Source: Mycolicibacterium iranicum (GTDB lineage Bacteria; Actinomycetota; Actinomycetes; Mycobacteriales; Mycobacteriaceae). From it: 64,000 bases of DNA. Positions 25,667-34,908 of the stretch are shown piece after piece. Under the pieces are notes generated by a model. It saw only the letters and a program-made list of their open reading frames with translations, was not told the origin of the DNA and did no database searches. A program made the translations under genes and the position numbers. Where the stretch lies: NCBI RefSeq assembly GCF_001650495.1, contig NZ_LWCS01000033.1, positions 1 through 64,000 on the forward strand, written 5' to 3'. Positions within the stretch are counted from its first letter, which is position 1. Every line of letters starts with the position of its first letter.

Positions 25667-26461
25667 GTGACGCGAGTACTGGCGGTCGCCAATCAGAAGG
25701 GTGGGGTCGCCAAGACGACGACGGTGGCGTCGCTGGGTGCGGCAATGGTCGAGCAGGGCAAGAAGGTGTTGCTCGTCGACCTCGACCCACAGGGCTCGTT
25801 GACCTTCTCCCTGGGTCACGACCCGGACAAACTGCCGGTCTCTGTGCACGAAGTCCTCCTCGGTGACGTGGAACCCGACGCCGCCCTGGTGCAGACACCC
25901 GAGGGCATGACGTTGCTGCCCGCCAACATCGACCTTGCGGGTGCCGAGGCCATGTTGCTGATGCGCGCCGGGCGTGAGCATGCGCTCAAACGTGCGCTCG
26001 ACAAGGTGAGTGCCGACTTCGACGTCGTGATGATCGACTGCCCGCCGTCACTGGGTGTGCTGACGCTCAACGGGCTGACCGCAGCCGATGAGGTCGTGGT
26101 ACCGCTGCAGTGCGAGACCCTCGCGCACCGAGGAGTGGGGCAGTTCCTGCGCACGGTGTCCGACGTGCAGGCGATCACGAATCCGAACCTGAAACTTCTC
26201 GGTGCGCTGCCGACGCTCTACGATTCGCGCACCACGCACAGCAGAGACGTGTTGTTCGACGTGGTCGACCGCTACAACCTCCCAGTGCTCGCCCCGCCGA
26301 TCCCACGCACCGTGCGTTTCGCCGAGGCCAGCGCCTCCGGTGCATCGGTGCTCCACGGCCGCAAGAACAAGGGCGCGGTGGCCTACCGCGAGTTCGCGGC
26401 GGCACTGCTCAAGCACTGGAAGACCGGGAAAGCGTTGGCGACCTTCACACCCGAGGTCTGA
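25667..26461 (+). CDS. ParA/Soj-family ATPase (Rv3213c-like orphan)
   Basis: The 264-residue protein has the deviant Walker A motif KGGVAKTTT near residues 11-19, Walker B VVMIDCPPSLGVLT, and LLVDLDPQGSLTFSLG, so it is an MRP/MinD/ParA-type ATPase. No ParB gene or parS-like cluster is adjacent, so it is an orphan; the chromosomal parAB pair lies near the origin in mycobacteria. GTG 25667 gives VTRVLAVANQKGG, matching the start I recall for Rv3213c; ATG 25658 would add three residues. Confidence 0.93.
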   Translation: MTRVLAVANQKGGVAKTTTVASLGAAMVEQGKKVLLVDLDPQGSLTFSLGHDPDKLPVSVHEVLLGDVEPDAALVQTPEGMTLLPANIDLAGAEAMLLMRAGREHALKRALDKVSADFDVVMIDCPPSLGVLTLNGLTAADEVVVPLQCETLAHRGVGQFLRTVSDVQAITNPNLKLLGALPTLYDSRTTHSRDVLFDVVDRYNLPVLAPPIPRTVRFAEASASGASVLHGRKNKGAVAYREFAAALLKHWKTGKALATFTPEV

Positions 26462-26475
26462 GCGGCGCCGCGAGG

Positions 26476-27687
26476 TCAGGGGCCGAGGGCGACGAGTTCG
26501 TCGCCCCGCTGCTCCAGCAGTGTCGCGCCTGCCACGGCGGGCACGACGGGGCCGTCCCCGGCCGGGCGCTGCAGCGGAATGTGCTTGTCGCCTGCGCCGG
26601 TGGCCGGATCGAAAACGTCATAGCCCGTCGTGACGGGGACGAGCAACTTGCCCGCCATCACCGTCGCCGGACCGACCGGGGCATCGTCCCCCGACGGGGC
26701 GACGGTGTACTTGTACTGCAAGTTGTCGGCGTCGAAAACCATGAGCACCGTGCCGGTCCACCACGTGATCAGGTCACCTGCCCGCGAGGCAACGGCGTCG
26801 GGGGAGGGCGCCCCGTCGACGATCGTGGTGTCGACGGTGGCGCCGGTGTCGTCGATGACATCCAGCCGCGGCTTGGGGGTGGGCACATAGAGGGCGGTGA
26901 ACGAGTCCGTCACCGCCACCACGCGGGCGCCCGACCCGTCCACTACGCCCTTCTGCTGGGCGTACTTGACTTCGGGGGTGTCCTCCTCGTCGGACGGGCG
27001 CAACAGCGTCAGGCGTAGATCCTGGTTGTTGCACGCCTCCAGCACCGACACCGAGCTGGAGCTCGCGCCGGCGGAGACGAAGCGACACAGGGGGGTTGCC
27101 GGGACACCGGGCTTGATCGGCGCGTCGAGCGCGCCGTAGCTCAGCATCCGGACCATGTCCGAACGCCACATCTCCAGCCGCGTCTCCCCGGCCGACAGCA
27201 CGGTGGTGCCGTCGCCGGAGAGCGTGACATGGCGGTCGGAATAGCTTGTGCGCGACGGACCGCGCAGACCGGTTTTGGCGTCGACGGTGCTGACCTGACC
27301 GCAGCCGCGAGCGTCGGGGTAGACGGCCACCGCGTAGTTGTAGACCCACGTGACACCGCACAGCTCGAGGTCGCGGGCATAGCTCCACAGTGTCGCGCCG
27401 GTGGCCGGGGCGCGGCCCTCCATGCCCCGGCCGTCCCCAGTCACGACGGCGCCGGAGACCACGAGCGGTTGCGTAGTCTTCGCGCTGGGTGCGGTCCACA
27501 GCTGCTTCAGTGAATCCGGTACGGCGACAGCAGGTTTGAGGCTCGGCACCGGCTGCGCGGCCGGCTTGCTGATCGTCGCTCTGGCGTCACTGGTCCACCA
27601 CACGACAGCCGCGACGACGATGACGACACCGGCGATTGCGGCTGCGGCGATGAGGTCCGCCCGAGTGCGGCGTTCGGGTTTGACCAA
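26476..27687 (-). CDS. Membrane-anchored beta-propeller protein (Rv3212-like)
   Basis: The 403-residue protein has a basic N-terminus and a single hydrophobic segment (about residues 11-31, LIAAAAIAGVVIVVAAVVWW), then a long extracytoplasmic domain. Repeating strands with GxxTLWSYARDLELCG-like and WTGTVLMVFDADN motifs suggest a PQQ-type beta-propeller. At least six Cys, such as LCGVTWVY, GCGQV and LCRFV, may form disulfides. The start is TTG 27687, nine bases after the rhlE stop, so the two are cotranscribed. The function is not known to me. Confidence 0.85.
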   Translation of the reverse strand: MVKPERRTRADLIAAAAIAGVVIVVAAVVWWTSDARATISKPAAQPVPSLKPAVAVPDSLKQLWTAPSAKTTQPLVVSGAVVTGDGRGMEGRAPATGATLWSYARDLELCGVTWVYNYAVAVYPDARGCGQVSTVDAKTGLRGPSRTSYSDRHVTLSGDGTTVLSAGETRLEMWRSDMVRMLSYGALDAPIKPGVPATPLCRFVSAGASSSSVSVLEACNNQDLRLTLLRPSDEEDTPEVKYAQQKGVVDGSGARVVAVTDSFTALYVPTPKPRLDVIDDTGATVDTTIVDGAPSPDAVASRAGDLITWWTGTVLMVFDADNLQYKYTVAPSGDDAPVGPATVMAGKLLVPVTTGYDVFDPATGAGDKHIPLQRPAGDGPVVPAVAGATLLEQRGDELVALGP

Positions 27688-27696
27688 CGTAGTCGC

Positions 27697-29184
27697 TCAG
27701 TTGGTGCCTGCGGCCGCGGGCTTGCTCGGCCGACGGCGGCGGCGCCGGCGAGCCGGTCGCGCTTCACCGTCGCCGGCGTCGGGACCAGCAGCACCGGCGT
27801 CTTCGGTGGCGGCTTGCTCGGGCGCGCCTTCGGGGTGCCCGCTGACGGACTTGCCGCCGCGCGTGCGGCGCCGGTTCCGGTTGCGGGCGGGCCTCTCACG
27901 TGGCTCCCGCGGTTCGCGCGGCTCTTTGTCGGCGGCGCGCGCGGGCTTGGCGATCGAGCCGGCGGCGTCGGTCGGGATGTTGAGCTCTTCGTAGAGATGC
28001 GGCGAGCTGGAGTACGTCTCGGCGGGATCGGGAGTGTCGAGGCCCAACGCCTTGTCGATCATCGACCAGCGGGGCAGCTCGTCCCAGTCGACGAGGGTTA
28101 CCGCGATACCGGTCTTGCCGGCGCGGCCCGTGCGGCCGATGCGGTGTACGTAGGACTGCTCGTCCTCGGGGATCTGGAAGTTGATCACGTGGGTGATGTC
28201 GTCGATGTCGATGCCGCGTGCTGCGACATCGGTGGCGACCAGCACGTCGACGTCACCGGTGCGGAACGCCTTGAGCGCCTTTTCGCGCGCGCCCTGCCCG
28301 AGGTCTCCGTGGACGGCGCCGACCTTGAATCCACGCTCGACGAGTTCGTCGGCGACCTTCTGCGCGGTGCGCTTGGTGCGGGTGAAAATCATCGTCGCGC
28401 CGCGGCCCTCGGCCTGCAGGATGCGCGCGACCATCTCGACCTTGTCCAGCGCGTGCGCCCGGTAGGCGAACTGCTCGGTGCTGTCGTGGGTGGCCGACGA
28501 ATGCGGGGCCTCGGCTCGGATGTGCGTCGGCTGGGTCATGAACGTGCGCGCCAGCGTGATGATCGGGTCGGGCATCGTCGCCGAGAACAGCATGGCCTGA
28601 CGCTTTTCGGGGATCTGCTTGAGGATCCGCTCGATGTCGGGCAGGAAGCCGAGGTCCAGCATTTCGTCGGCCTCGTCGAGGACCAGCACGCTGAGTCCAC
28701 CGAGTTGCAGGTGGCCCTGCTGGGCCAGGTCGAGGAGGCGGCCGGGGGTGCCGACGACGACGTCGACGCCCTTCTGGAGCGCGTCGATCTGGGGCTCGTA
28801 CGGCCGTCCGCCGTAGATCGCTGTCACGGTCAGCTTGCGGGACTCGCCGGCGCTCAAATATTTGGACGCGGCGATCAGGTCGCCGTGCACCTGGATGCAG
28901 AGTTCGCGGGTCGGTACGACGACCAGAGCGCGCGGGATACCGGTCAACGGCCGCTCGGTGTCGGTGCTGATGCGGTGCAGCAGCGGGACGCCGAACGCGA
29001 AGGTCTTGCCCATGCCGGTGCGAGCCTGGCCGATGAGGTCGTCGCCGGCCAGGGCCAGGGGCAGCGTCAGCTCCTGGATCGCGAAGGCGTGTTCGATGCC
29101 GTTCTCGGCGAGGGCGCGCACGATCTCGTCGCGGACGCCGAGTTCGGCGAATGTCGGTGTGGTGTGCGGTGTTACGGGAGTCAT
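27697..29184 (-). CDS. rhlE: DEAD-box RNA helicase RhlE
   Basis: The 495-residue helicase has motif Q (FAELGVRDEIVRAL), motif I ARTGMGKT near residue 56, motif Ib TPGR, motif II LDEADEMLD near residue 166, motif III SAT, and motif VI HRIGRTGRAG. The basic tail of about 90 residues (ARNRNRRRTRGGK, RPARRRRRRRPS) likely binds RNA. ATG 29184 gives the Mtb-like N-terminus; a TTG at 29214 would add ten residues. The first gene of a two-gene unit with the propeller protein, it is divergent from the ferritin-like gene across 258 bases, in which I see no clear motif. Confidence 0.94.
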   Translation of the reverse strand: MTPVTPHTTPTFAELGVRDEIVRALAENGIEHAFAIQELTLPLALAGDDLIGQARTGMGKTFAFGVPLLHRISTDTERPLTGIPRALVVVPTRELCIQVHGDLIAASKYLSAGESRKLTVTAIYGGRPYEPQIDALQKGVDVVVGTPGRLLDLAQQGHLQLGGLSVLVLDEADEMLDLGFLPDIERILKQIPEKRQAMLFSATMPDPIITLARTFMTQPTHIRAEAPHSSATHDSTEQFAYRAHALDKVEMVARILQAEGRGATMIFTRTKRTAQKVADELVERGFKVGAVHGDLGQGAREKALKAFRTGDVDVLVATDVAARGIDIDDITHVINFQIPEDEQSYVHRIGRTGRAGKTGIAVTLVDWDELPRWSMIDKALGLDTPDPAETYSSSPHLYEELNIPTDAAGSIAKPARAADKEPREPREPRERPARNRNRRRTRGGKSVSGHPEGAPEQAATEDAGAAGPDAGDGEARPARRRRRRRPSKPAAAGTN

Positions 29185-29442
29185 GCTCGTTAAACGAAGC
29201 CTTTCACTTGTCAATCCTCATGTGTTCTCACGCGCACATGAGTTGTGAAGTGAACCTTCGCCGGGCCCTGCACTGAGGGGGCGGGCCGCCTGCATGCACG
29301 CACATTTCCAAGGTGTCTGCGGCGAAAAGAATGCCAGCGTGACCTGGGTAGATCCATCGGCACGTGCGCCGACACCACCCCCATGGTAGCCGGTCGACTG
29401 CGCAGAAGCGGCATTGACGCCTGCGGCGTTTAGAGTTGGAGG

Positions 29443-30156
29443 ATGACTTCGACGCCGCCCGCGGCCGCGACCTCCGCCTCTGCAGGCGAGCCGAACGGCC
29501 CGGATGCACCGCGCGTGTCACTGGACCACGCCGGCATCGACGAGCTGTTTGCGCTGCTGGCCTACGGTGAGGTCGCCGCGTTCTACCGGCTCACCGAAGA
29601 AGCCAGGATGGCGCCGAACCTCAGCGGTCGGATCAACATGGCCAGCATGGCGGCCGCGGAGATGAATCACTACGAGGTGCTGCGCGACGCCCTGGAACGC
29701 CGCGGCGTCGACGTCGTCCCCAGGATGACCAAGTACGCGTCCGCGCTGGAGAACTATCACCGACTGACGACCCCGAGCACCTGGCTTGAGGCGCTGGTCA
29801 AGACATACGTCGGAGATGCTCTCGCCGCCGATTTCTACTTGGAGATCGCCGACGTGATGCCCGACGAGGTCGCCGATGTGGTGCGGTCGGTGCTGTCGGA
29901 GACCGGGCACTCGCAGTTCGTCGTGGGAGAGGTCCGGGCCGCCGTCACCGCCAGCGACCGCCAGCGTCACCGCTTGGCACTGTGGTCACGGCGTCTGCTC
30001 GGGGAAGCCATCACCCAAGCCCAGTTCGTGATGGCCGATCACGACGAGCTGGTCGACCTCGTGATGGCCGGCGGCGGACTGTCCCAGATGACCGAGTTCT
30101 TCGACCGGTTGCAGAACACTCACAACGCCCGGATGCAGGAGCTCGGCCTGGCCTGA
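29443..30156 (+). CDS. Ferritin-like four-helix-bundle protein (Rv3210c-like)
   Basis: The 237-residue all-helical protein carries ferritin-superfamily metal-site motifs in two helices: MAAAEMNHYEVL near residue 68 (ExxH) and SETGHSQF near residue 148 (ExxH). This places it near the tRNA hydroxylase MiaE-like and related diiron families, but the exact reaction is unknown. The first 25 residues are low-complexity Ala/Ser/Pro. ATG 29443 follows TTGGAGG very closely. A strong hairpin at 30159 starts two bases after the stop. Confidence 0.82.
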   Translation: MTSTPPAAATSASAGEPNGPDAPRVSLDHAGIDELFALLAYGEVAAFYRLTEEARMAPNLSGRINMASMAAAEMNHYEVLRDALERRGVDVVPRMTKYASALENYHRLTTPSTWLEALVKTYVGDALAADFYLEIADVMPDEVADVVRSVLSETGHSQFVVGEVRAAVTASDRQRHRLALWSRRLLGEAITQAQFVMADHDELVDLVMAGGGLSQMTEFFDRLQNTHNARMQELGLA

Positions 30157-30158
30157 CG

Positions 30159-30219
30159 GCCGAAACTGCATTCCACGCGCCGCTTTCGCGGTTTTTCGCA
30201 CATGGAATGCAGTTTCGGC
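30159..30219. repeat. Intergenic hairpin between the ferritin-like and Rv3209-like genes
   Basis: The arms 30159-30175 and 30203-30219 are perfect complements (17 bp), and the 27-base loop contains a nested CCGC-TTTC-GCGG stem. The arm core CGAAACTGCATTCC resembles CGAAATATCATTCC in the hairpins at 16171 and 35776. It sits between convergent genes and probably terminates both. Confidence 0.75.
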
Positions 30220-30224
30220 GGGTT

Positions 30225-31043
30225 CTAGCGTGTGCAGTTGGTGATGATCGAGTTGTTGTTCTGCGCGGCGATCAGCGATCCGTTGGCGTCGAGGATCGCG
30301 CAGTTGAGCTGACCGGACACGCTGGTCGCGGTCACCGAGCTCAAGGTGACGCCCGGGTTCAGCACGATCGTCTTCGACCACGGCAGGGCCGCGTTCACAT
30401 CGGTCTGCAGCGCGCCTTGGGCGTCGGTGTAGATCACTGTCACGAGGTCGAGGAGCGCGCGGTTGCCCGTGATCCGGTAGGTCACGGTGCCGGGGGCGGC
30501 CGCCGCCGGCGGCGGCGCGGCCTGCGGTGCGGGCAGCAGCGGTGCCGGGGTCGTGGGTACGGGCGCCGGGGTCTCGGCCGTCGGGCTGATGGTGGTGACT
30601 GTCTCGGCCGGAAGCGACGGAGTGGCCGGGGCCGCGACGCGGGGGGCCGGCGCCGCGGACGGTTCGGGTGCGCTGGACGAAGGCAGGGGGGAGGCGACGG
30701 TCGCGGACACCGAACCGCTGTCGCCGCCGCCCAGGATCATGCTGGCGGTGATCACCGCGACAAACAGGATCGCGCCGGCGACGCCGGCGATCCACATCCA
30801 CCGCCGGTCGAGCCGAGCCTCGTCGAGGTACTCGTCGTAGTTCTCGGCGTCGTAGTCATCGGCAGCGTCGTAGTCGTCACCGGGATACGGCGGCAGCGCG
30901 TCGGTGTCCAGGTCGTCGTAGCGGTACGGATCGTCGGTGTCGGTTCCGTATCCGCCGCTGCGACGTCTGCTGCCGCGCGGGCTGCGGATGCGCTCCGTCG
31001 GCGTCAGAGAATACGGCGATTGTGCGGTATAAGGCCTGTTCAT
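30225..31043 (-). CDS. Pro/Thr-rich membrane protein with MmpS-like C-terminal domain (Rv3209-like)
   Basis: The 272-residue protein has an acidic, Tyr/Asp-rich cytoplasmic segment (about residues 35-75), one membrane helix (about 82-104, WMWIAGVAGAILFVAVITAS), an extracytoplasmic Pro/Ala/Thr linker (about 110-180), and a C-terminal beta-rich domain of about 85 residues with two cysteines (LNCAIL, TNCTR). The domain resembles MmpS-type transport accessory proteins. No MmpL gene is adjacent. It is divergent from the TB9.4 gene across 251 bases without recognisable features. Confidence 0.85.
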   Translation of the reverse strand: MNRPYTAQSPYSLTPTERIRSPRGSRRRSGGYGTDTDDPYRYDDLDTDALPPYPGDDYDAADDYDAENYDEYLDEARLDRRWMWIAGVAGAILFVAVITASMILGGGDSGSVSATVASPLPSSSAPEPSAAPAPRVAAPATPSLPAETVTTISPTAETPAPVPTTPAPLLPAPQAAPPPAAAAPGTVTYRITGNRALLDLVTVIYTDAQGALQTDVNAALPWSKTIVLNPGVTLSSVTATSVSGQLNCAILDANGSLIAAQNNNSIITNCTR

Positions 31044-31294
31044 GCCACTTTCCCAGTCGGCTGTATCCGTTTTCGAGGCCGATGCTACTGAGGCAGAAGT
31101 GACGAATGTGGCTGACGCGCCTTCCCGGCGGTCACGGTCGGGACTCGGTTCGGTCGCCGCGGTGTTATGGCCGCGCCGCTGGGCCCTCTGCTGTTTCGCT
31201 CCTCGCGTACGGGGTCGCCCAGCGGCGCCCCACCATGCCGACGTCCACTAGCCTCCTTGGAGTAGCCGAGCACACGAACAGAAGGGTTCTCACC

Positions 31295-31552
31295 GTGGAG
31301 GTCAAGATCGGTGTCACCGACAGCCCGCGCGAGCTGATTTTCGCCAGCGCGCAGACCCCGGCCGAGGTGGAGAAGTTGGTCACCGATGCGTTGGGTGGCG
31401 ATCCGGCCGTGCTCGCTCTCACCGATGAGAAGGGTCGGCGTTTCCTCGTCCAATCCGCACGGATCGCCTATGTCGAGATCGGAGCCGCGGATTCGCGGCG
31501 GGTCGGTTTCGGTGTGAACGCCGTCGGCGCAGAAGTCACGAAGAGCCAGTAA
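31295..31552 (+). CDS. TB9.4-like DUF3107 protein (Rv3208A)
   Basis: The 85-residue protein starts VEVKIGVTDSPRELIF and contains FLVQSARIAYVEIG, the DUF3107 pattern that defines Rv3208A/TB9.4, a known T-cell antigen of unknown function. The GTG at 31295 has GAAGGG ten bases upstream. The flanking upstream frame from 31106 is rejected since it has no ribosome-binding site. A compound hairpin follows the stop. Confidence 0.9.
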   Translation: MEVKIGVTDSPRELIFASAQTPAEVEKLVTDALGGDPAVLALTDEKGRRFLVQSARIAYVEIGAADSRRVGFGVNAVGAEVTKSQ

Positions 31553-31557
31553 CGCGG

Positions 31558-31621
31558 CCGGACGACGCGCTCCCGCGGTTTCCCATGCGAGAAGCGTTGC
31601 AGGAGCGCGGTTCAGGTCCGG
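31558..31621. terminator. Compound hairpin between TB9.4 and the TetR gene
   Basis: An outer stem CCGGAC/GTCCGG (31558-31563 with 31616-31621) encloses an inner stem CGCGCTCC/GGAGCGCG (31566-31573 with 31602-31609). It lies between convergent genes and is a plausible bidirectional terminator. Confidence 0.5.
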
Positions 31622-31624
31622 CGG

Positions 31625-32299
31625 CTAGGACCGCGTCAGCGGGACGTGTGACAACCCGCCCCAGATGAACTGGACGGTGCCTTCGACGGCGTCGTCTTTC
31701 TCGATGGGACGCTCGTTGTTGAGCCAGTACCGGGCGGAGTCGACGCTGATGCTGACCAGCCCGACGGCGATCATGCGCGCCCGATGCGGCTCGAGTCCGG
31801 AATCGTGGCTGATGAGGTCGAACACGGCGTCGGTGCACGATTCGGTCGCCACCTTGACCTGCGCGGCGACCTGCGGCTCGGTCACGTAGTCGTTTTCGAA
31901 GATCAGCCGGTAGCCCTGGCTGTCATGCTCGATGAAATCGAAGAAGGCCTGTACCGCGGCACGCACGCGTTGACGGTTGTCGGTGGTGGTCCGCAGCGCC
32001 TGCCGCACACCGGAGACCAGGTTGTCGACGTGACGCTGCAGCACCGCGAGATAGAGCTCGACCTTCGACGAGAAATGTTGATACAGAACCGGTTTGCTGA
32101 CTCCGGCCCGGTCGGCGATCTCGTCCATTCCTGCGGCGTGGTAGCCGCGGTCGACGAACACCTCGCTGGCCGCGGCAAGCAGTTGCCCGCGGCGCTCGTC
32201 GCGCGGCAGACGGTTGCCGCGCCGCGCCGCGACGGGGGAGCCGGTGCCGTTGGCCGGCTGGCCCCCTCGTCGCTGCGCCGACCTGGCGAGTTCGCTCAT
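31625..32299 (-). CDS. TetR-family transcriptional regulator (Rv3208-like)
   Basis: The 224-residue protein has the TetR N-terminal helix-turn-helix (AASEVFVDRGYHAAGMDEIA through GVSKPVLYQHFSSK, about residues 44-80), and a helical ligand domain ending WGGLSHVPLTR. The first 35 residues are basic and disordered. ATG 32299 has GAGG six bases upstream. It is divergent from the DUF3152 gene; the 188 bases between them show no obvious palindrome that I could call an operator. It might also be the regulator of distant lipid genes, but nothing in the window shows this. Confidence 0.9.
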   Translation of the reverse strand: MSELARSAQRRGGQPANGTGSPVAARRGNRLPRDERRGQLLAAASEVFVDRGYHAAGMDEIADRAGVSKPVLYQHFSSKVELYLAVLQRHVDNLVSGVRQALRTTTDNRQRVRAAVQAFFDFIEHDSQGYRLIFENDYVTEPQVAAQVKVATESCTDAVFDLISHDSGLEPHRARMIAVGLVSISVDSARYWLNNERPIEKDDAVEGTVQFIWGGLSHVPLTRS

Positions 32300-32487
32300 C
32301 AAAACCTCGAAAAATTCAGCCGGCGCGACCGGCGTCCTGAAATGGCTGCGAATGACAGTACTACCGTTGGCCGACGCTACGCCTCAGGACAGCGGGTCGG
32401 TCGGCTCTGCACGTAAAGGGGCGGGTGGGCAGCACTTCGGTGGCGCGCCGGATCTGCAAGTCCATTGAGCTGTGTCATTCTGTTTCG

Positions 32488-33519
32488 GTGACCTACGACC
32501 CAGGGCGTCGCGGGGGCGGTCGCGTGCCGGTGTTGCGCGACGAGTGGCGGGAGCCGCTTCGCGCGCAGCGCGACCCGCTGGCCGAGCAGCCGGGTAGGCC
32601 GCGGGCCAACCGGGACGAGCATGCACGCTGGCGCAAGCAGTCCTGGATCGGACGCTTCATCTCCACGTACGGCTGGCGCGCCTATGCGCTGCCGCTGTTG
32701 GTCGTTCTCACCGTGGTCGTCGTTTACCAGACCATCACCGGCACGAGCGCCCCACAGGTGATGGAAGAGGAGGGCCCCGTTCAGGGGCCGCCGACGATCG
32801 GTATGGCGAGCACCGCCATCGTCGGCGCGCCGCCCAAGGGTCTGACCGAATTCGACGCCAGCCTGCCCACCGGGATTCTGCCCCAGGGCGGCCCTTTCAC
32901 CGAGGCCGGCGCCAGAACCTGGCACGTCGTCCCTGGCACGACTCCACAGGTCGGGCAGGGCACCACCAAGGTCTTCACCTACACCGTCGAGGTCGAGGAC
33001 GGCGTGGACACCACCACCTTCGGCGGCGACGAAGGCTTCGCGCGCATGGTCACCGAGACACTGGCCAACCCGAAGAGCTGGACCCACAACCCCGAGTTCG
33101 CCTTCACCCGCGTCGACGCCGCCTCCGGTGTGGTTCCCGACTTCCGGGTGTCGTTGACCTCGCCGATGACCATTCGGGACGGCTGCGGGTACGACATCCC
33201 GCTGGAGGCGTCCTGCTACAACCCCGCCTTCGAAGGCCAGTCCCGGGTGTTCATCAACGAGGCGCGCTGGGTGCGTGGTGCGGTGCCGTTCCAGGGTGAC
33301 ATCGGGTCCTACCGGCAGTACGTCATCAATCACGAGGTCGGGCACGCGATGGGCTACGCGCGCCACGAACAGTGTCTGGAAAACGGTGCTCTTGCGCCGA
33401 TCATGATGCAGCAGACGTTCTCCACCAGCAACAACGACGCGGCCAAGTTCGACCCCGGCACGGTCACGGCCGACGGGCTGACGTGCCGATTCAATCCCTG
33501 GCCCTATCCGATCGCCTGA
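32488..33519 (+). CDS. DUF3152 membrane-anchored protein with zincin motif (Rv3207c-like)
   Basis: The 343-residue protein has a basic cytoplasmic N-terminus, one membrane helix (about residues 67-88, YALPLLVVLTVVVVYQTITG), and an extracytoplasmic DUF3152 domain. Near residue 281 it carries HEVGHAMGYARH, a zinc-metalloprotease HExxH followed by Gly and His in a metzincin-like order but with one extra residue before the last His. Whether it is a peptidase is not established. GTG 32488 is chosen as the first start after the antisense region; it gives VTYDPGRRGGG. A short repeat follows the stop. Confidence 0.87.
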   Translation: MTYDPGRRGGGRVPVLRDEWREPLRAQRDPLAEQPGRPRANRDEHARWRKQSWIGRFISTYGWRAYALPLLVVLTVVVVYQTITGTSAPQVMEEEGPVQGPPTIGMASTAIVGAPPKGLTEFDASLPTGILPQGGPFTEAGARTWHVVPGTTPQVGQGTTKVFTYTVEVEDGVDTTTFGGDEGFARMVTETLANPKSWTHNPEFAFTRVDAASGVVPDFRVSLTSPMTIRDGCGYDIPLEASCYNPAFEGQSRVFINEARWVRGAVPFQGDIGSYRQYVINHEVGHAMGYARHEQCLENGALAPIMMQQTFSTSNNDAAKFDPGTVTADGLTCRFNPWPYPIA

Positions 33520-33533
33520 TCTCCGGGCCCGAT

Positions 33534-33570
33534 ACGCACCGCGAGCGCGCGTGTCTGCACGCCGCGCGCC
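33534..33570. repeat. Short interspersed repeat, copy 1
   Basis: The sequence ACGCACCGCGAGCGCG, then GTCTGC and GCC-rich bases, recurs at 61537-61574 with few differences. It lies between the DUF3152 gene and moeZ. Both copies are intergenic, just after a stop codon. Its role is unknown; it may be a small mobile or structural repeat. Confidence 0.5.
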
Positions 33571-33693
33571 GGCAATTCCTGTGCATTCGCGCATGCTCGT
33601 CGGGGCGTGACCACGCGGGAAGCGATGGGGCCTCGTTGCTGTTGCACTCCGTACCTGCTGAGATGGGTCATACAGCCAACCAAGGAGAAATCG

Positions 33694-34872
33694 GTGTCCT
33701 CACCGTTGCCGCCGCTGGTAGAGCCAGCGGCTGAACTGACTCGCGAGGAGGTCGCGCGCTACAGCCGCCACCTCATCATTCCCGACCTCGGCCTGGACGG
33801 GCAGAAACGGCTGAAGAACGCCAGGGTCCTCGTTATAGGCGCCGGAGGCCTCGGATCGCCCACGCTGCTCTACCTGGCGGCCGCGGGCGTCGGCACCATC
33901 GGCATCGTCGAGTTCGACGTGGTCGACGAGTCCAATCTGCAGCGCCAGATCATCCACGGCCAGTCCGACATCGGCCGCTCGAAAGCGCAGAGCGCCAGGG
34001 ACTCGATCCTCGAAGTCAATCCGCTGGTCACGGTCAACCTGCATGAATTCCGCCTCGAGCCGGACAACGCGGTCGACCTGTTCGAGCAGTACGACCTGAT
34101 ACTCGACGGGACCGACAACTTCGCGACGCGCTACCTGGTCAACGACGCCGCCGTGCTGGCCGGTAAGCCGTATGTGTGGGGCTCGATCTACCGCTTCGAG
34201 GGCCAGGTGTCGGTGTTCTGGGAGGACGCGCCCGACGGCTTGGGCCTGAACTATCGCGACCTCTATCCGGAGCCGCCGCCACCCGGGATGGTTCCGTCAT
34301 GTGCCGAAGGTGGAGTGCTGGGAATCCTGTGCGCCTCGATCGCGTCGGTGATGGGTACCGAGGCCATCAAGCTGCTCACCGGAATCGGCGAGCCGCTGCT
34401 GGGCCGCCTGATGGTCTACGACGCCCTCGACATGACCTATCGGACGATCAAGATCCGCAAGGATCCGTCGACGCCGAAAATCACGGAACTGATCGACTAC
34501 GAGGCGTTCTGCGGCGTCGTCTCCGACGAGGCAGCCGAAGCTGTTGCCGATTCCACGATCACGCCGCGCGAGCTGCGGGAGCTGCTGGAGTCCGGCAAGC
34601 CGCTGGCGCTGATCGACGTCCGCGAACCGGTCGAGTGGGACATCAACCACATCCAGGGCGCGGAACTGATCCCGAAGGGTTCGTTCGAGACCGGCGAGGC
34701 GCTGTCCAAACTGAAGGTTGACCAGACGCCGGTGTTCTACTGCAAGACCGGGATCCGTTCAGCCGAGGTGCTCGCCATCGTGAAGAAGGCAGGATTCTCC
34801 GACGCGCTGCACGTGCAGGGCGGAATCGTCGCGTGGGGCAAGCAACTCGAACCCGACATGGTCATGTACTAA
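33694..34872 (+). CDS. moeZ: Adenylyltransferase/sulfurtransferase MoeZ
   Basis: The 392-residue protein has an N-terminal E1-like adenylylation domain (ATP motif GAGGLGSPTLLYLAAAGVG near residue 49; Arg-finger region DESNLQRQIIH) and a C-terminal rhodanese domain with the active cysteine in FYCKTGIRSAEV near residue 350. In M. tuberculosis MoeZ activates and thiolates CysO, and molybdopterin synthase small subunits, at their C-terminal Gly-Gly. GTG 33694 has AAGGAG six bases upstream. Position next to the Rv3205c-like gene matches synteny. Confidence 0.94.
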   Translation: MSSPLPPLVEPAAELTREEVARYSRHLIIPDLGLDGQKRLKNARVLVIGAGGLGSPTLLYLAAAGVGTIGIVEFDVVDESNLQRQIIHGQSDIGRSKAQSARDSILEVNPLVTVNLHEFRLEPDNAVDLFEQYDLILDGTDNFATRYLVNDAAVLAGKPYVWGSIYRFEGQVSVFWEDAPDGLGLNYRDLYPEPPPPGMVPSCAEGGVLGILCASIASVMGTEAIKLLTGIGEPLLGRLMVYDALDMTYRTIKIRKDPSTPKITELIDYEAFCGVVSDEAAEAVADSTITPRELRELLESGKPLALIDVREPVEWDINHIQGAELIPKGSFETGEALSKLKVDQTPVFYCKTGIRSAEVLAIVKKAGFSDALHVQGGIVAWGKQLEPDMVMY

Positions 34873-34908
34873 CGCTGGGTTGGCCGTCGCTGCGCTTACG
34901 CTGTTTCG

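Noticed and set aside
25667..26461. A plasmid or chromosome partition locus
   Set aside because: Only a ParA-type ATPase is present; there is no parB and no repeated parS-like sites, and the gene has a fixed place in mycobacterial synteny.
31042..31251. A 69-codon ORF divergent from the Rv3209-like gene
   Set aside because: It has no Shine-Dalgarno, its ATG is the complement of the neighbouring start, and the Arg/Pro/Ala-rich product has no features.
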